From contig NZ_CP107532.1 in the NCBI RefSeq assembly GCF_025813715.1, positions 4,418,001-4,482,000 on the forward strand: a stretch of 64,000 nucleotides of DNA, given 5' to 3'. Below the pieces are notes generated by a model. The model was given only the letters and a program-made list of their open reading frames with translations. It was not told the DNA's origin and did not search any database. Position numbers and translations under genes: made by a program. This stretch comes from Methylobacterium sp. FF17. GTDB taxonomy: Bacteria; Pseudomonadota; Alphaproteobacteria; Rhizobiales; Beijerinckiaceae. Shown here one piece after another: positions 32,569 through 42,584 of the stretch. Numbering within the stretch: position 1 is the first letter of the stretch; every line of letters starts with the position of its first letter.

Positions 32569-34260
32569 TCAGGCCGCCCGCACCGTCGTCAGGAACCGAC
32601 CGACCTCGGCGGCGAGATGCTCGGATTGGCGCGACAGTTCGGAGGCCGCATCGAGCACCTGGCTCGCCGCGACACCCGTCTCCTCGGCGGCACCGGCGAC
32701 GCCCGAGATGTTGCGCGTCACCTCGCCCGTGCCCATCGCCGCTCGGGAGACGTTGCGCACGATCTCCTGCGTCGCCGCACCCTGCTCCTCGACGGCGGCC
32801 GCGATCGAGGTCGCCACGCCGCTGATCTCGCGGATACGCCCGGCGATGCCGTCGATCGCCGTGACCGCCTGACCGGTCGAAGCCTGGATCCGCCCGATCT
32901 GGCCGACGATCTCCTCCGTCGCCCTGGCGGTCTGGTTGGCGAGTTCCTTGACCTCGGCGGCCACCACCGCGAAGCCGCGACCCGCCTCGCCGGCCCGCGC
33001 CGCCTCGATGGTCGCGTTGAGCGCCAGAAGGTTGGTCTGGCCTGCGATGCCGGAAATCATCGCCACCACGTCACCGATACGGGTGGCCGCCTCGCTCAAA
33101 TCCCGCACCAGCACGGCTGTCTCGCCGGCCGCCGCCACGGCGCGGGTGGCAAGGTCGGCCGAACCGTCGACCTGCCGGCCGATCTCCTGAACCGACGAGC
33201 CGAGTTCTTCGGCCGCCGCCGCCACGGTACCGACATTCGCAGCCGCTTCCTCGGCGGCCGTCGTCACCGAAGTCGACCGGGCAGCGGTCTGTGCCGCAGT
33301 CCCCACCATGGCCCGCGCCGTCGCCTGCATCTCGGCAGCCGCGGCATCCACCCGGCCTACGATGCCGTTCACCGTCGTTTCGAACGCACGGGTCGTGGCA
33401 TCGATCTGCTCGGCCTGACGCACCTTGCGCACCTGCTCGGCGGCACGCTCCTCCGTCAGCCCCCGTGCGGCCAGGGCATTGTCCTTGAACGTCCGCACGG
33501 CCCGCGTGATGTCCCCGACCTCATCGCGCTGCAGCGTATCCGGCACCGCCGTGTCGAGTTCGCCCCGGGCGAGCTTCAGCATCACGGCGGTCAGCGGGCG
33601 CAGCGGGCGGATGGCCCGATACGCCCAGACCGCGAAGCCGCAGCCGACGAGGCAGGCCATCGCGCACAGCGCCAGCATGAGGACGGTGAAGGCTTGGGAG
33701 ACCGCGCGGAGATCGGCGCCGGTGGCCTGGTTGCGCGCTTCCTGCAGGTCGATGAACCGGTTGATGCGCGCCAGCCACTCGACGAAGGCCGGTCGGGCGT
33801 CCTGCATGAGCGTCGCGCGCGCCTTGCCGACATCCCCGGCCTGCTGGCTGTCGATGACCGTCTTCATCAGCGGCAGGGTTCGGGTTTCGGTCTGCTTGAT
33901 ATCCGCGAGGATCGCGCGCTCGTCGGCAGAGGTCTCCGGCCGCTCGGCGAACATCCGGTCCATGCTCGCCGCCGACCGCGCGTAGGCCTCGGTCAGGCGC
34001 GCAATGTCGGACAGCACCGCGTCGCGGCCCGCCTGGTCCGGCACGAGCGTGACGTCACGCAGACTGATGGCCCGGTCGTGCACGCTGCCACGGAAGTTGA
34101 TGGCGTAGCGCTGCTTGACCGCGTTGAGGTCGTTGATTTCCGTCAGTTTGCTATCGATGATCTTGACCTGGTAAATACCGTATCCTGTCAGCACAACCAT
34201 CATCAGCAGCATGACGGCATAACCAGTGGCGACCTTGGTGCCTAATCTGAGATTGGCCAC
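32569..34260 (-). CDS. Methyl-accepting chemotaxis protein
   Basis: 563 residues from a GTG preceded by AAGGG at six bases ([14 protein letters not shown]). Transmembrane helix at the start ([17 protein letters not shown]), a four-helix periplasmic sensor (about 30-185), a second helix ([20 protein letters not shown]) and HAMP. The long cytoplasmic signalling coiled coil has its tip at [31 protein letters not shown], the site that contacts CheA and CheW. The ligand is unknown; the periplasmic domain resembles four-helix 4HB_MCP types. The gene is transcribed in the same direction as the cyclic-di-GMP gene, 360 bases downstream of it. Confidence 0.93.
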   Translation of the reverse strand: MANLRLGTKVATGYAVMLLMMVVLTGYGIYQVKIIDSKLTEINDLNAVKQRYAINFRGSVHDRAISLRDVTLVPDQAGRDAVLSDIARLTEAYARSAASMDRMFAERPETSADERAILADIKQTETRTLPLMKTVIDSQQAGDVGKARATLMQDARPAFVEWLARINRFIDLQEARNQATGADLRAVSQAFTVLMLALCAMACLVGCGFAVWAYRAIRPLRPLTAVMLKLARGELDTAVPDTLQRDEVGDITRAVRTFKDNALAARGLTEERAAEQVRKVRQAEQIDATTRAFETTVNGIVGRVDAAAAEMQATARAMVGTAAQTAARSTSVTTAAEEAAANVGTVAAAAEELGSSVQEIGRQVDGSADLATRAVAAAGETAVLVRDLSEAATRIGDVVAMISGIAGQTNLLALNATIEAARAGEAGRGFAVVAAEVKELANQTARATEEIVGQIGRIQASTGQAVTAIDGIAGRIREISGVATSIAAAVEEQGAATQEIVRNVSRAAMGTGEVTRNISGVAGAAEETGVAASQVLDAASELSRQSEHLAAEVGRFLTTVRAA

Positions 34261-34619
34261 GGATATCCCTTTCACGACGCGTGATCAGGCCCCATAAGCA
34301 ACCCATCTTAACAGACCCAAGTAAACCGAGCGGCCTCACGTAAATGTTATTGGAAACGAAGCAAGACCACCGGGCCTCCCCTGACCGCGTTTTACCGAAT
34401 CGCTCCCATCTCGCGCAGATGCTGTTCCACGGACTTTCGAATCCTTACCCAGTTTTCGAAAGATGGCCCTTCGGAGCAGCCTCGACCTCCCTGTCTTGGA
34501 TGCCTCGTTTCCGCACGCGGCCTTGCAAACGCACAGAACTGTCCCGTCGTCGATCCCATGGATCGCTTTCGAAGAGCGCTGGGTCTCGGTCCCCGTGAGG
34601 GCAGAGCACCACGCGACAC
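34261..34619. other. Intergenic region between the MCP and GGDEF-EAL genes
   Basis: It is less GC-rich than the genes. Open frames on both strands give unordered sequence; I see no gene, terminator or repeat here. The MCP promoter should lie here. Confidence 0.5.
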
Positions 34620-36980
34620 CTATGCGGCGAGCTTCGTGTCGGTGAGAAAGTCCACGAAGTCCGCGTAGGGAAGCGGTCGGCTGACGTGGTAACCTTGAAC
34701 CTGCCCGCAATGCTCGGCCGCGACGAAGGCGTATTGCTCGGCCGTCTCGACACCCTCGACCGTCGTGGTCATGCCGAGGCACGCCCCCATCGTGATGATG
34801 GCCCGGACGATGGCGGCGCTCTCCGGATCCTCGGGGAGCAGGCGGATGAAGGACCGGTCGATCTTGATCTTCGAGAACGGAAAGCGGCGCAGGTAGCTCA
34901 GCGAGGAATAGCCGGTGCCGAAATCGTCCATGGCGAGGCCGACACCGACATCCTTGAGCCTGGTCAGCATCGCGAGCGTCCGCGCCTCGTCATCGAGCAT
35001 CACACCCTCGGTGATCTCGAGTTCCAGTCGATCCGGGGCGAGCCCCGTCGCCTCGAGGATGGATGCCACCATGTCCGGGAGCCGGTCGTCGCGGAACTGG
35101 ACCGGCGAGAGGTTGACGGCGACCTTGATGGTGCTCGACCAAGCGGTCGCGTGCCGGCAGGCCGTGCGCAGCACCCAGGCGCCCAACGGCATGATCAGGC
35201 CTGTCTCCTCCGCGAGCGGGATGAAGTCGGCCGGCGCGATGAGACCCTGTTCGGGATGCCGCCAGCGAACCAGGGCTTCGGCGGCGGTGACCGCTCCGGT
35301 CTGGGACTCGACGAGAGGCTGGTAGTGCACCTCGAATTCGCCGGCATCGAGCGCCCGGCGCATGTCGGCTTCGAGCTGGCTTCGGGCTCGCATGCGCTCC
35401 GCGAGCGCCGGCTCGAACATCCGGAAGGTGGCCTTCCCCTCGGCCTTGGCCTTGTACAGGGCGAGATCGGCGTTGCGCAGCAATTCGTCGGGCCGACGTC
35501 CATCCTGAAACGCGACCGCGACGCCGACGCTCACGCCGACATGGACGAGTTGCCCGTCGAGCAGGAAGGCGCGGTCGATGGCTTCGACGATCCGGGCCGC
35601 CACGTCCCGCGCGCGCGCCTCGCCGCCGGCATCGAGAAGGAGAATGGCGAACTCGTCGCCGCCGAGGCGCGCGACGACATCCTCCTGCGCGACGACGGAG
35701 GACAGGCGTGCGGCGACCTTGCGGAGGAGTTCGTCCCCCATGCCGTGGCCGAGGGTATCGTTGACGAATTTGAAGCGATCCAGATCGAGCATCAGCACGG
35801 CGAAACCGTTGGCCTGCTCACGCAGGGCGGCGGCATGGTGGGCCAGGAGATCGCCGAACCGCGCCCGGTTCGGCAGGCCGGTGATCCCATCCGTGAAGGC
35901 GAGTTTGCGCAGCCGGGCCTCGGATCGCAGGCGTTCGCGCTGGTCGCGGAAGGCGATGACGGTCTGATGCTTGTGGCCGAGCGTGATGGCTTTGCGCAGG
36001 ACCCGCACGGGGACGCCCTGACCCCGCGCGTCGATCAGTTCGGCATCACGCTCCTCCTGCTCCGGCAGGTCGGCGAGCACGAGGCCGGGGAGCAGTCGGA
36101 TGAGGCTGGCGCCGATGAGCTCGGCCTGCGTCATGCCCGCAAGCTGTTCGAGGCTGCGATTGGCGGTGTTGATCACATCGCCGTCGCAGACCGCGAGTCC
36201 TTCGAGGGCAAGGCTCGCGAGTTCGCGCAGGCGCCCCTGGTCGCGGCGAAGCTGCGCCCGGGCGTTCAGGGTCATGCGCAGCCCGATAAAGGCCAGGAGC
36301 AGCAATCCGAGCGAGACGGCTGCGATGATCGGCGCGATCGAGGCCGGAGCGATGACGGACGCCGGCAGCGGGACCAGGGGGTCATAGACCAGCCTGACGG
36401 CCGTCATGCCCGCGAGGTGCAGGATCACGATCGAGCCCAGCAGCAACGGGACAGCCGCCCGGCGCAAGGCGCGGTTGCGCTCTCCGGAGAGCACCAGGGC
36501 CAGCCCGGACATCGGAAGGCTGATGAGGACGGAGGTCGTCACCAGGCTCATGTCCCATGAGACATGCCCGGTCACGCGATAGGACGCTTGCCCGACGTAG
36601 TGGAGAGCGGCGATTCCGGCGCCGATGATCACGCCGGCCGCGAAACGGCGCAGGCGACCGCGCCGGCCGAGGGACAGACCGACCCCGACCCCGATGCTGG
36701 CGATGACGAGAAGGAGCGAGATGGCCGTGAGGATCGGCTCGAAGCCGGATGCCATGCCTGGCTGGAACGCCAGGAGAGCGATCATATGGGTCGCCCAAGC
36801 CGTGCAACCCGAGGCGATGATGCTGGCGAGCCCCCATTGCCGCCGGGCTATCCCCTCGGACCGTGCCGCGTGGGAGGCAATCGCAGACGAGGCATAAACG
36901 CCGACCGCACAGACCAGAGCCGCCGCCAGCAAGAGCTGCTGATCATGCCTCTGCGTAACACACGTTAAAAGCGCTTGCAT
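34620..36980 (-). CDS. MHYT-sensor GGDEF-EAL protein (cyclic-di-GMP turnover)
   Basis: 786 residues. N-terminal MHYT domain: seven hydrophobic segments with WATHMIALLAF and AALHYVGQASY and LHLAGM (His/Met copper- or gas-binding motifs). A PAS-like segment follows, then GGDEF intact (RLGGDEFAIL, about residues 438-442) and EAL intact (EALVRWRHP, about 567-569, with DDFGTGYSSLSYL). Both cyclase and phosphodiesterase activities are possible; which dominates is unknown. ATG start has GAGG five bases before it. The MHYT domain probably senses O2, CO or NO. Inner membrane protein. Confidence 0.93.
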   Translation of the reverse strand: MQALLTCVTQRHDQQLLLAAALVCAVGVYASSAIASHAARSEGIARRQWGLASIIASGCTAWATHMIALLAFQPGMASGFEPILTAISLLLVIASIGVGVGLSLGRRGRLRRFAAGVIIGAGIAALHYVGQASYRVTGHVSWDMSLVTTSVLISLPMSGLALVLSGERNRALRRAAVPLLLGSIVILHLAGMTAVRLVYDPLVPLPASVIAPASIAPIIAAVSLGLLLLAFIGLRMTLNARAQLRRDQGRLRELASLALEGLAVCDGDVINTANRSLEQLAGMTQAELIGASLIRLLPGLVLADLPEQEERDAELIDARGQGVPVRVLRKAITLGHKHQTVIAFRDQRERLRSEARLRKLAFTDGITGLPNRARFGDLLAHHAAALREQANGFAVLMLDLDRFKFVNDTLGHGMGDELLRKVAARLSSVVAQEDVVARLGGDEFAILLLDAGGEARARDVAARIVEAIDRAFLLDGQLVHVGVSVGVAVAFQDGRRPDELLRNADLALYKAKAEGKATFRMFEPALAERMRARSQLEADMRRALDAGEFEVHYQPLVESQTGAVTAAEALVRWRHPEQGLIAPADFIPLAEETGLIMPLGAWVLRTACRHATAWSSTIKVAVNLSPVQFRDDRLPDMVASILEATGLAPDRLELEITEGVMLDDEARTLAMLTRLKDVGVGLAMDDFGTGYSSLSYLRRFPFSKIKIDRSFIRLLPEDPESAAIVRAIITMGACLGMTTTVEGVETAEQYAFVAAEHCGQVQGYHVSRPLPYADFVDFLTDTKLAA

Positions 36981-37341
36981 CGCGACCTCTCTGCTTCGGA
37001 GATGAGCGGGAGAGAGGTTAAGCCTTCGAGAACAGACCTTTCCATTTACTCGTGAGGAATACCAAGAAACACACTTTTACTCGCCCGGCTCAGTTGCGAC
37101 GGGGATTGACCGGGGTGCGTCACTTTGAGCGCTGGCCCAGGGGAGCCCGACATTGGCCCCGCGGGACTCGGTGCCCCGCTGGCTTGTGGCGATGTCTCGA
37201 AGGCCGACGTCACGGGCGGTGCGGATGACCGCCCAGGGATGCGGGGCCGCGCGTTCCGGATCGGCGTGATCGGATCGACACCGGTCCGAGCCTCCGCCCC
37301 GAACCGCGACGTCGAAACCCTGCCGCCACGCCGGCCCCGTC
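36981..37341. other. Intergenic stretch upstream of the MHYT-GGDEF-EAL gene
   Basis: No gene, repeat or terminator I can support. It is the upstream region of the MHYT-GGDEF-EAL gene; the DUF427 gene ends at its other side, so read-through from DUF427 is possible. Confidence 0.5.
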
Positions 37342-37836
37342 TCACCACCCCATGCTGCCCGGTCCGCCCTTGAACGGCCCGACGATCCCGGGGGTGATCC
37401 AGCCGCCGTAGAAGCCGCCGGGCTGGGGCGTCGCGCGCGCTTCCCCGACGAAGCAGCCCTCCATCGGGCCCGCATAGAAGGCGACGTGGCCGGCGATGGC
37501 CCGGAAGCCCGGGGTCGGGTCGGGATAGGCCCAGGCGGCGCCCTCGGCGCGGCGATCCCCGGCCGCGACGTCGTACAGGACGGCGCGTCCCTTCCATTCG
37601 CAGCTCCCGGCCCGGCGGGCGGGCCCGAGGACATCGGGCGCGACGTCGTCCGCCGGGAGGTAGTAGGTCGGCGGGTGGCTCGTCTCGAGCACGCGGTACC
37701 CCGCCACCGTGTCGGCGATGGTCCGGCCACCCAGCACCACCCGCAGCCGGACGGGCACCGGCTCCAGGCGGGGCGGGCGCGGATAGGCCCAGACGCTCTC
37801 CTCGCCCGGTCCGGGCGAAATCGGGATGGGTCGCAT
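37342..37836 (-). CDS. DUF427 family protein
   Basis: 164 residues. The motifs are VLETSHPPTYYLPADDV, SCEWKGRAVLYDV, AWAYPDPTPGFRAI, GHVAFYAGPMEGCFVG and GGWITPGIVGPFKGGPGSMGW. These are the signatures of DUF427, a small beta-rich domain of unknown function. No signal peptide, so likely cytosolic. ATG start (MRPIPISPGPGE). Not in an operon. The downstream gene on this strand, the cyclic-di-GMP protein, is separated by 360 bases. Confidence 0.88.
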   Translation of the reverse strand: MRPIPISPGPGEESVWAYPRPPRLEPVPVRLRVVLGGRTIADTVAGYRVLETSHPPTYYLPADDVAPDVLGPARRAGSCEWKGRAVLYDVAAGDRRAEGAAWAYPDPTPGFRAIAGHVAFYAGPMEGCFVGEARATPQPGGFYGGWITPGIVGPFKGGPGSMGW

Positions 37837-37935
37837 GGGGAGAGCCTCGCCGTCGGGGATGGGAAGACCGGACAGATAGGGCAGGGCGCCGGGCCGGCCC
37901 GTCTTTTCGGAGCCGACCGTCGACGCCGCGTCGGG

Positions 37936-37967
37936 CCTTGCCGCTTTTGCCCCTTGCCGCTTTTGCC
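37936..37967. repeat. 16-bp tandem repeat, non-coding
   Basis: CCTTGCCGCTTTTGCC occurs twice, in the gap between the divergent DUF427 and otsB genes. The period is not a multiple of three. Confidence 0.85.
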
Positions 37968-38020
37968 CCTGGCGTGAGGCATGCTAGCGCAGGCCCCGAT
38001 CAGACGAAGGGACCCCCCGC

Positions 38021-38776
38021 GTGACCGAGCCGACCGCGTTCGCCCTGTATCTCGACTTCGACGGCACCCTGGTGGAGATCGCCCCCAAGCCCGACCAGGT
38101 CCAGGTCGATCCCGCGCTCGCGCCCGCCCTGGAGCGCCTGCGCGCCCGCCTCGGCGGCGCCCTCGCCATCGTCACCGGGCGCCCCATCGGGGTCATCGAC
38201 GACTTTCTCAGCCCCGCCCGCTTCGACGTGGCGGGCCTGCACGGGGTCGAGCGGCGGGTGGACGGCGTGGTCTCGGGCGGGCGCGCCGAGGACCATCCCG
38301 ACCTGCGCGCCCAGGTTCCGGCCCTGCACGCGGCGGTCGCCGCCCTCGAACACGTGCTGATCGAGGACAAGGGCGCCTCCGTCGCGGTGCATTGGCGCCT
38401 CGCCACCCCGAGCGACGCGGCCGCCGCCGAGGAAGCGGTGAAGGCCGCGGCCGAGGCGCTCGGGTCCGCCTACCGGCTCCAGCTCGGCAAGGCGGTGGGC
38501 GAAATTGTCCCGGCCTCCGCCACCAAGGGCCACGCCATCCGGGCGCTCGGCGCGAACCCGCCCTACGCGGGCCGCCGGGCGATCTTCCTCGGCGACGACC
38601 TCACCGACGAGAAGGCCTTCGCGGTGGTCAACGAGACCGGCGGCGTCAGCGTCCGCATCGGCGGGGCCGAGACCATCGCGGCCCGCCGCCTCATCGACCC
38701 CGAGGACGTACGCCGCCTGCTCTACGCCTGGGCCGACGGGGCGCCGATCGACCCCGACGCCCTGCCGCCGGCCTGA
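38021..38776 (+). CDS. otsB: Trehalose-6-phosphate phosphatase
   Basis: 251 residues. Hydrolyses trehalose-6-phosphate to trehalose, an osmoprotectant. HAD motif I FDFDGTLVE with the nucleophile aspartate (LDFDGTL), motif II VTGRP, and the late FLGDDLTDEKAF. GTG start (MTEPTAFALYLDFDGT). otsA is not in the window. The next gene is a glucokinase, so the two may belong to one sugar-phosphate unit; the gap of 82 bases contains a short duplicated segment. Confidence 0.9.
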   Translation: MTEPTAFALYLDFDGTLVEIAPKPDQVQVDPALAPALERLRARLGGALAIVTGRPIGVIDDFLSPARFDVAGLHGVERRVDGVVSGGRAEDHPDLRAQVPALHAAVAALEHVLIEDKGASVAVHWRLATPSDAAAAEEAVKAAAEALGSAYRLQLGKAVGEIVPASATKGHAIRALGANPPYAGRRAIFLGDDLTDEKAFAVVNETGGVSVRIGGAETIAARRLIDPEDVRRLLYAWADGAPIDPDALPPA

Positions 38777-38785
38777 GCGGCTCTT

Positions 38786-38820
38786 CCCGCCCGAATCGAT
38801 CCCCCCGCCCCAATCGATCC
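38786..38820. repeat. Imperfect 18-bp-period duplication, non-coding
   Basis: Two 17-base units ending in AATCGATCC, one mismatch apart and separated by one base, in the gap between otsB and the glucokinase gene. Confidence 0.7.
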
Positions 38821-38858
38821 TCCCTGCCCGGCCCGGGCGCCTGACGGAAGTGGCGCGC

Positions 38859-39884
38859 ATGTTCGAATTCCCCGTCCTCGTCGGCGATATCGGCGGCACC
38901 AATGCCCGCTTCGCCCTGGTGCCCGAGGCGGGCGCCGAGCCGGTCCTGCTCTCCCGGGAGGAGACGGCCGGCCACCCCGACCCCAGCGCCGCCATCCGGG
39001 CCTCCCTGGCGCAGGCTTCTCGCGCGCAGACCTCCGGCGCGAGCCCGCGCTCGGCCATCCTCGCGGTGGCGGCCCGGGTCGACGGGCCGGCGGTGCAGCT
39101 CACCAATGCCGACTGGGTCATCGAGGGGGCCCGGATCGGTCACGATTTCGGGCTGTCGCGGGCGGTCGTCGTCAACGATTACGTGCCGGTGGCGGCGGGC
39201 GCCGCCGGGATCCGCCCCGGCGAGCTGACGCCCGTCGGCCCGCGCCGGGAGGAGGGCCGGGCGGGGGACCAGGGCGCGCGCCTCGTCCTCGGCCCGGGCA
39301 CCGGCTTCGGCGCCGCCGCCCTGCTGCCCGTGGACGAGCGCCTGCTCATCGTCTCCACGGAGAGCGGCCACGTGGATTTCGGGCCGGGCACGCCGGCCGA
39401 GCACGCCCTCTGGCCGCACCTGGAGCGGGTGGAGGGCCGCGTCACCGTGGAGACCCTGCTCTCCGGCCCCGGCCTGACCCGCCTGCATGCCGGTCTCCAC
39501 CGGCTCCGCACCGGCGCGGACGGTCCCCGCCTCGACCCCGCCACCGTCACCGAGGCCGGCTTGGCGGGCACCGATCCGGACGCGGTGGACGCCCTGGACC
39601 TGTTCGCGACGCTCCTCGGCCGGGTCTGCGGCGACCTCGCGCTGACCTTCCTCGCCACCGGCGGCGTCTATATCGGCGGCGGCATCGCCCCCCGCATCCT
39701 CGAGGTGCTCCAGCGCGGCGCCTTCCGGGCCGCCTTCGAGCACAAGCCGCCCTTCGTGGCCCAGATGCGGGCGATCCCCACCAGCGTCATCGCCGTGCAC
39801 GACCCCGCCCTCACGGGGCTGGCGGCCCTGGCGAGCCAGCCCGGCCGCTTCGTGTATCACGGGCAGGTCTGGCAGGCCGGCTGA
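38859..39884 (+). CDS. glk: Glucokinase
   Basis: 341 residues. Phosphorylates glucose with ATP. ROK-like and glucokinase signatures: LVGDIGGTNARFAL (ATP site), NADWVIEG (glucose contact), VVVNDYVPVAAG (catalytic aspartate), GPGTGFGAAAL, STESGHVDFGP and GGVYIGGGIAPRIL. It matches the GLK (not ROK) family, typical for proteobacteria. ATG start; an upstream GTG four codons earlier is possible. It follows otsB and precedes the DUF2459 gene, seven bases away. Confidence 0.93.
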   Translation: MFEFPVLVGDIGGTNARFALVPEAGAEPVLLSREETAGHPDPSAAIRASLAQASRAQTSGASPRSAILAVAARVDGPAVQLTNADWVIEGARIGHDFGLSRAVVVNDYVPVAAGAAGIRPGELTPVGPRREEGRAGDQGARLVLGPGTGFGAAALLPVDERLLIVSTESGHVDFGPGTPAEHALWPHLERVEGRVTVETLLSGPGLTRLHAGLHRLRTGADGPRLDPATVTEAGLAGTDPDAVDALDLFATLLGRVCGDLALTFLATGGVYIGGGIAPRILEVLQRGAFRAAFEHKPPFVAQMRAIPTSVIAVHDPALTGLAALASQPGRFVYHGQVWQAG

Positions 39885-39890
39885 GCGTCG

Positions 39891-40655
39891 ATGCGCCCGC
39901 GCCGGGCAGCCCCGTCGCGGGCCACGTCGATCCTCGGCGGCGCGGCGGCCCTCCTCGCCACGGGCCTCGGCCTCCTCGTCCTCGCCGCCCTGCTCACCGC
40001 GCGGCCCGGCGACCCGGATCTCTATCCCGCCCGCGGGGCGGACGGGGCGGCGGTCGCCCTGGTCTCGCATGGCTGGCATTCCGGCCTCGTCCTGTCGCGG
40101 GCCGACCTGACGGGCGCGGGGAGCGGGCCGGCCCTGGCCGCCATCGCCACGCGGTTCCGCGCCTATCCGGAGATCGAGTTCGGCTGGGGCGAGGCCCGCT
40201 TCTACCGGGCGACGCCGACCCTGGCGCAGTTCGATGCCGGGCTCGCCCTCGCGGCCCTGTTCACGCCGGGCGGCCGGGACGGCGTGGTCCAGGTGGTGGG
40301 CCTGGAGCGCCCGGCGCGCGACAGCTTCCCCCATTCCGGGATCGTGGCCGCGCGGGTCTCGCCCGCCGGGCTCGCGCGCCTGCTCGCCCGGCTGGAGGCG
40401 AGCTTCCGCCTCGTGGACGGCCAGCCGGTCGCCGGGGGCCCCGGCCTCTACGGGCCGAGCCTGTTCTACGAGGGCGAGGGCCGCTTCTCCTACGCCAATG
40501 TCTGCAACCATTGGGCGGCGCGCCTGCTCGGCGCCGCCGGCCTGCCGATCACCCCGGTGCTCGACACCCATCCGGCGGGGCTGCTCCTCGACCTGCGCTG
40601 GCGCGCCGGCCTCACGCCGCTGCCGCCCGCCGGCGCCAACCTGTCCAAACCGTAA
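39891..40655 (+). CDS. DUF2459 / TIGR02117-like membrane protein
   Basis: 254 residues. N-terminal helix TSILGGAAALLATGLGLLVLAALL, then an extracytoplasmic domain with VALVSHGWHSGLVL, EFGWGEARFYRATPT and NVCNHWAARLLG. The HGWHSG and CNHWAARL patterns with Cys and His are a cysteine-peptidase-like arrangement. TIGR02117 members were first noted near urease genes, but no urease is here. Its function is unknown. It starts seven bases after glucokinase and is probably co-transcribed with it. Confidence 0.82.
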   Translation: MRPRRAAPSRATSILGGAAALLATGLGLLVLAALLTARPGDPDLYPARGADGAAVALVSHGWHSGLVLSRADLTGAGSGPALAAIATRFRAYPEIEFGWGEARFYRATPTLAQFDAGLALAALFTPGGRDGVVQVVGLERPARDSFPHSGIVAARVSPAGLARLLARLEASFRLVDGQPVAGGPGLYGPSLFYEGEGRFSYANVCNHWAARLLGAAGLPITPVLDTHPAGLLLDLRWRAGLTPLPPAGANLSKP

Positions 40656-40754
40656 TCTCCGCGCCACGCCGGCGTCAGGCGCCGCGCCCTACAAACCGGA
40701 TCACGGCCCGCCGATGGCGCGTTCCCGCGTTGGACGTTTCATCCCGGCAAGTCC

Positions 40755-40798
40755 CCCGGCAAGCCCCCCAATCTCGCCCGGCAAGCCCCCCAATCTCG
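40755..40798. repeat. 22-bp tandem repeat in the Do-protease leader
   Basis: Two exact copies, each beginning CCCGGCAAGCCCCCC and ending AATCTCG, with partial copies on both sides (CCCGGCAAGTCCC and GGCAAGCCC). The 22-bp period is not a multiple of three. Confidence 0.88.
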
Positions 40799-40823
40799 GC
40801 AAGCCCTCGATTCGGAGACCCCC

Positions 40824-42368
40824 ATGACCGCCCAGCCCAACCGCCTGCGCCGCAACGCCCTCGCCTCCGTCGCCGTGGCCGCCCTCGTCGCCACGGGCGC
40901 GGCCGGCGTCGGTCTCACCCAGCCGGCCACCCCGGTCCAGGCCCAGTCCCTCTCCAAGAACCCGATCGAGACCCCCGACCACCCGCCGGGCTCCTTCGCC
41001 AGCGTGGTCGACAAGGTGAAGCCCGGCGTCGTCGCCGTGAAGGTGAAGCTCGACGACAGCGCGGACACGGGTGACGACGACGGCCCCGGCCAGGGCCGGC
41101 AGGTGCCCCCGCAGCTGCGCGAGTTCTTCAAGCGCTTCGGTCAGGGCGGCCCCGGCCAGGGCGGTCCGGGCCAGGGCGGTCCCGGCGAAGGTTTCGGCGG
41201 CCCGAAGCGCCCGGGCCAGCGCGGCGCCATGGGTTCGGGCTTCATCATCTCGGCGGACGGCTACGTCGTCACCAACAACCACGTGGTCGACAAGGCCAAG
41301 ACCGTGCAGGTCACCCTCGACGACAACCGCACCCTCGACGCCAAGGTCATCGGCAAGGACCCGAAGACCGACCTCGCGCTCCTCAAGATCACCGAGGGCG
41401 GCACCTTCCCGTACGTCTCGCTGAGCAAGGCCGCGCCCCGCGTCGGCGACTGGGTGGTGGCCATCGGCAACCCGTTCGGCCTCGGCGGCACCGTGACGGC
41501 GGGCATCGTCTCGGCCCGCGGCCGCGACATCGGCGCCGGCCCCTACGACGACTTCCTGCAGATCGACGCGCCGATCAACAAGGGCAATTCCGGCGGCCCG
41601 ACCTTCAACGTCGGCGGTGAGGTGGTGGGCGTGAACACCGCCATCGCCTCGCCCTCCGGCGGCAGCGTCGGCCTCGCCTTCGCGATCCCCGCCGAGACCG
41701 TGCAGGCGGTGGTCGACCAGCTCCGGGCGGACGGCCGGGTGGCGCGCGGCTATCTCGGCGTCCAGGTCCAGCCGGTGACGAAGGACATCGCGGACGGGCT
41801 CGGCCTCGACAAGGCCAAGGGCGCCCTGGTGGACCATGCCGAGGCGGGCACCCCCGCGGCCAAGGCGGGCCTCAAATCCGGCGACGTCATCGAATCGGTG
41901 AACGGCACGCCGATCAACGACGCCAAGGAGCTGTCCCGCAAGATCGCCGGCATCAAGCCGGGCGCCAAGGTCGAGCTCACCTACCTGCGCGGCGGCAAGT
42001 CGGACACCGCCACGGTGGAACTCGGCGCCCTGCCGAACGACACCAAGGTGGCGACCGGCGATCGCGACACGGCCAGGGACGGCCAGCCGCGCCTCGGCCT
42101 CAGCCTCGCCCCGGCCTCCGAGGTCGGCGCCGGCAGCGAGGGCGTCGCGGTGATGGAGGTCGACCCGGACGGCCCGGCGGCCGCCAAGGGCATCGAGCAG
42201 GGCGACATCATCCTGGATGTCGCCGGCGCCAGCGTCTCGCGTCCCTCCGAAGTGGCCGAGCGCATCCGCTCCGCCGAGTCGAGCGGCCGCAAGGCGGTGC
42301 TGATGCGGGTCAAGAGCGCCAAGGGCACCACCCGCTTCGTGGCGGTGGCCCTGAACAAGGCCGGCTGA
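40824..42368 (+). CDS. degP: Do/HtrA-type periplasmic serine endoprotease
   Basis: 514 residues. Signal peptide to PVQAQS. Trypsin-like domain with the catalytic triad: NNHVV (His), DPKTDLALLK (Asp) and NKGNSGGPTF (Ser). Two PDZ domains follow (about 300-400 and 415-510), with GYLGVQVQPVTKDIADGLGL and LSLAPASEVGAGSEG. A GQGGP linker repeat near residue 106 precedes the protease core. It degrades or refolds misfolded envelope proteins. The leader carries a 22-bp duplication. A hairpin terminates the gene. Confidence 0.92.
   Translation: MTAQPNRLRRNALASVAVAALVATGAAGVGLTQPATPVQAQSLSKNPIETPDHPPGSFASVVDKVKPGVVAVKVKLDDSADTGDDDGPGQGRQVPPQLREFFKRFGQGGPGQGGPGQGGPGEGFGGPKRPGQRGAMGSGFIISADGYVVTNNHVVDKAKTVQVTLDDNRTLDAKVIGKDPKTDLALLKITEGGTFPYVSLSKAAPRVGDWVVAIGNPFGLGGTVTAGIVSARGRDIGAGPYDDFLQIDAPINKGNSGGPTFNVGGEVVGVNTAIASPSGGSVGLAFAIPAETVQAVVDQLRADGRVARGYLGVQVQPVTKDIADGLGLDKAKGALVDHAEAGTPAAKAGLKSGDVIESVNGTPINDAKELSRKIAGIKPGAKVELTYLRGGKSDTATVELGALPNDTKVATGDRDTARDGQPRLGLSLAPASEVGAGSEGVAVMEVDPDGPAAAKGIEQGDIILDVAGASVSRPSEVAERIRSAESSGRKAVLMRVKSAKGTTRFVAVALNKAG
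41139..41183. repeat. Three 15-bp repeats encoding GQGGP in the Do protease
   Basis: Units of the type GGCCAGGGCGGTCCG in frame give GQGGP three times in the linker before the protease domain. Confidence 0.9.
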
Positions 42369-42400
42369 TCCGCCGGCGGGACGACACCGCCCCGAACGCG

Positions 42401-42432
42401 ACGCGCCGGCCCCTGCAAAGGAGCCGGCGCGT
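42401..42432 (+). terminator. Hairpin after the Do protease
   Basis: Near-perfect 13-bp stem (ACGCGCCGGCCCC with one mismatch to its complement) and a short loop, but no T-run. Confidence 0.6.
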
Positions 42433-42584
42433 GTCCGTCGAACGCGGCTGCGGCGGGGGCGCTGGCATGCCACGCAACCCTGGCACCGCGAGATCCGCGC
42501 CGGCGCAGGGTGACGCGGACGGCGCGACGCGGCATGGTGCGCCCGCTTCGCCGCCCGCGCGGCCTCAAACGGACCCGACACACC

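Noticed and set aside
34336..34782. Minus-strand frame between the MCP and GGDEF-EAL genes considered as a small gene
   Set aside because: Overlaps the end of the EAL gene, unordered composition and no ribosome site.
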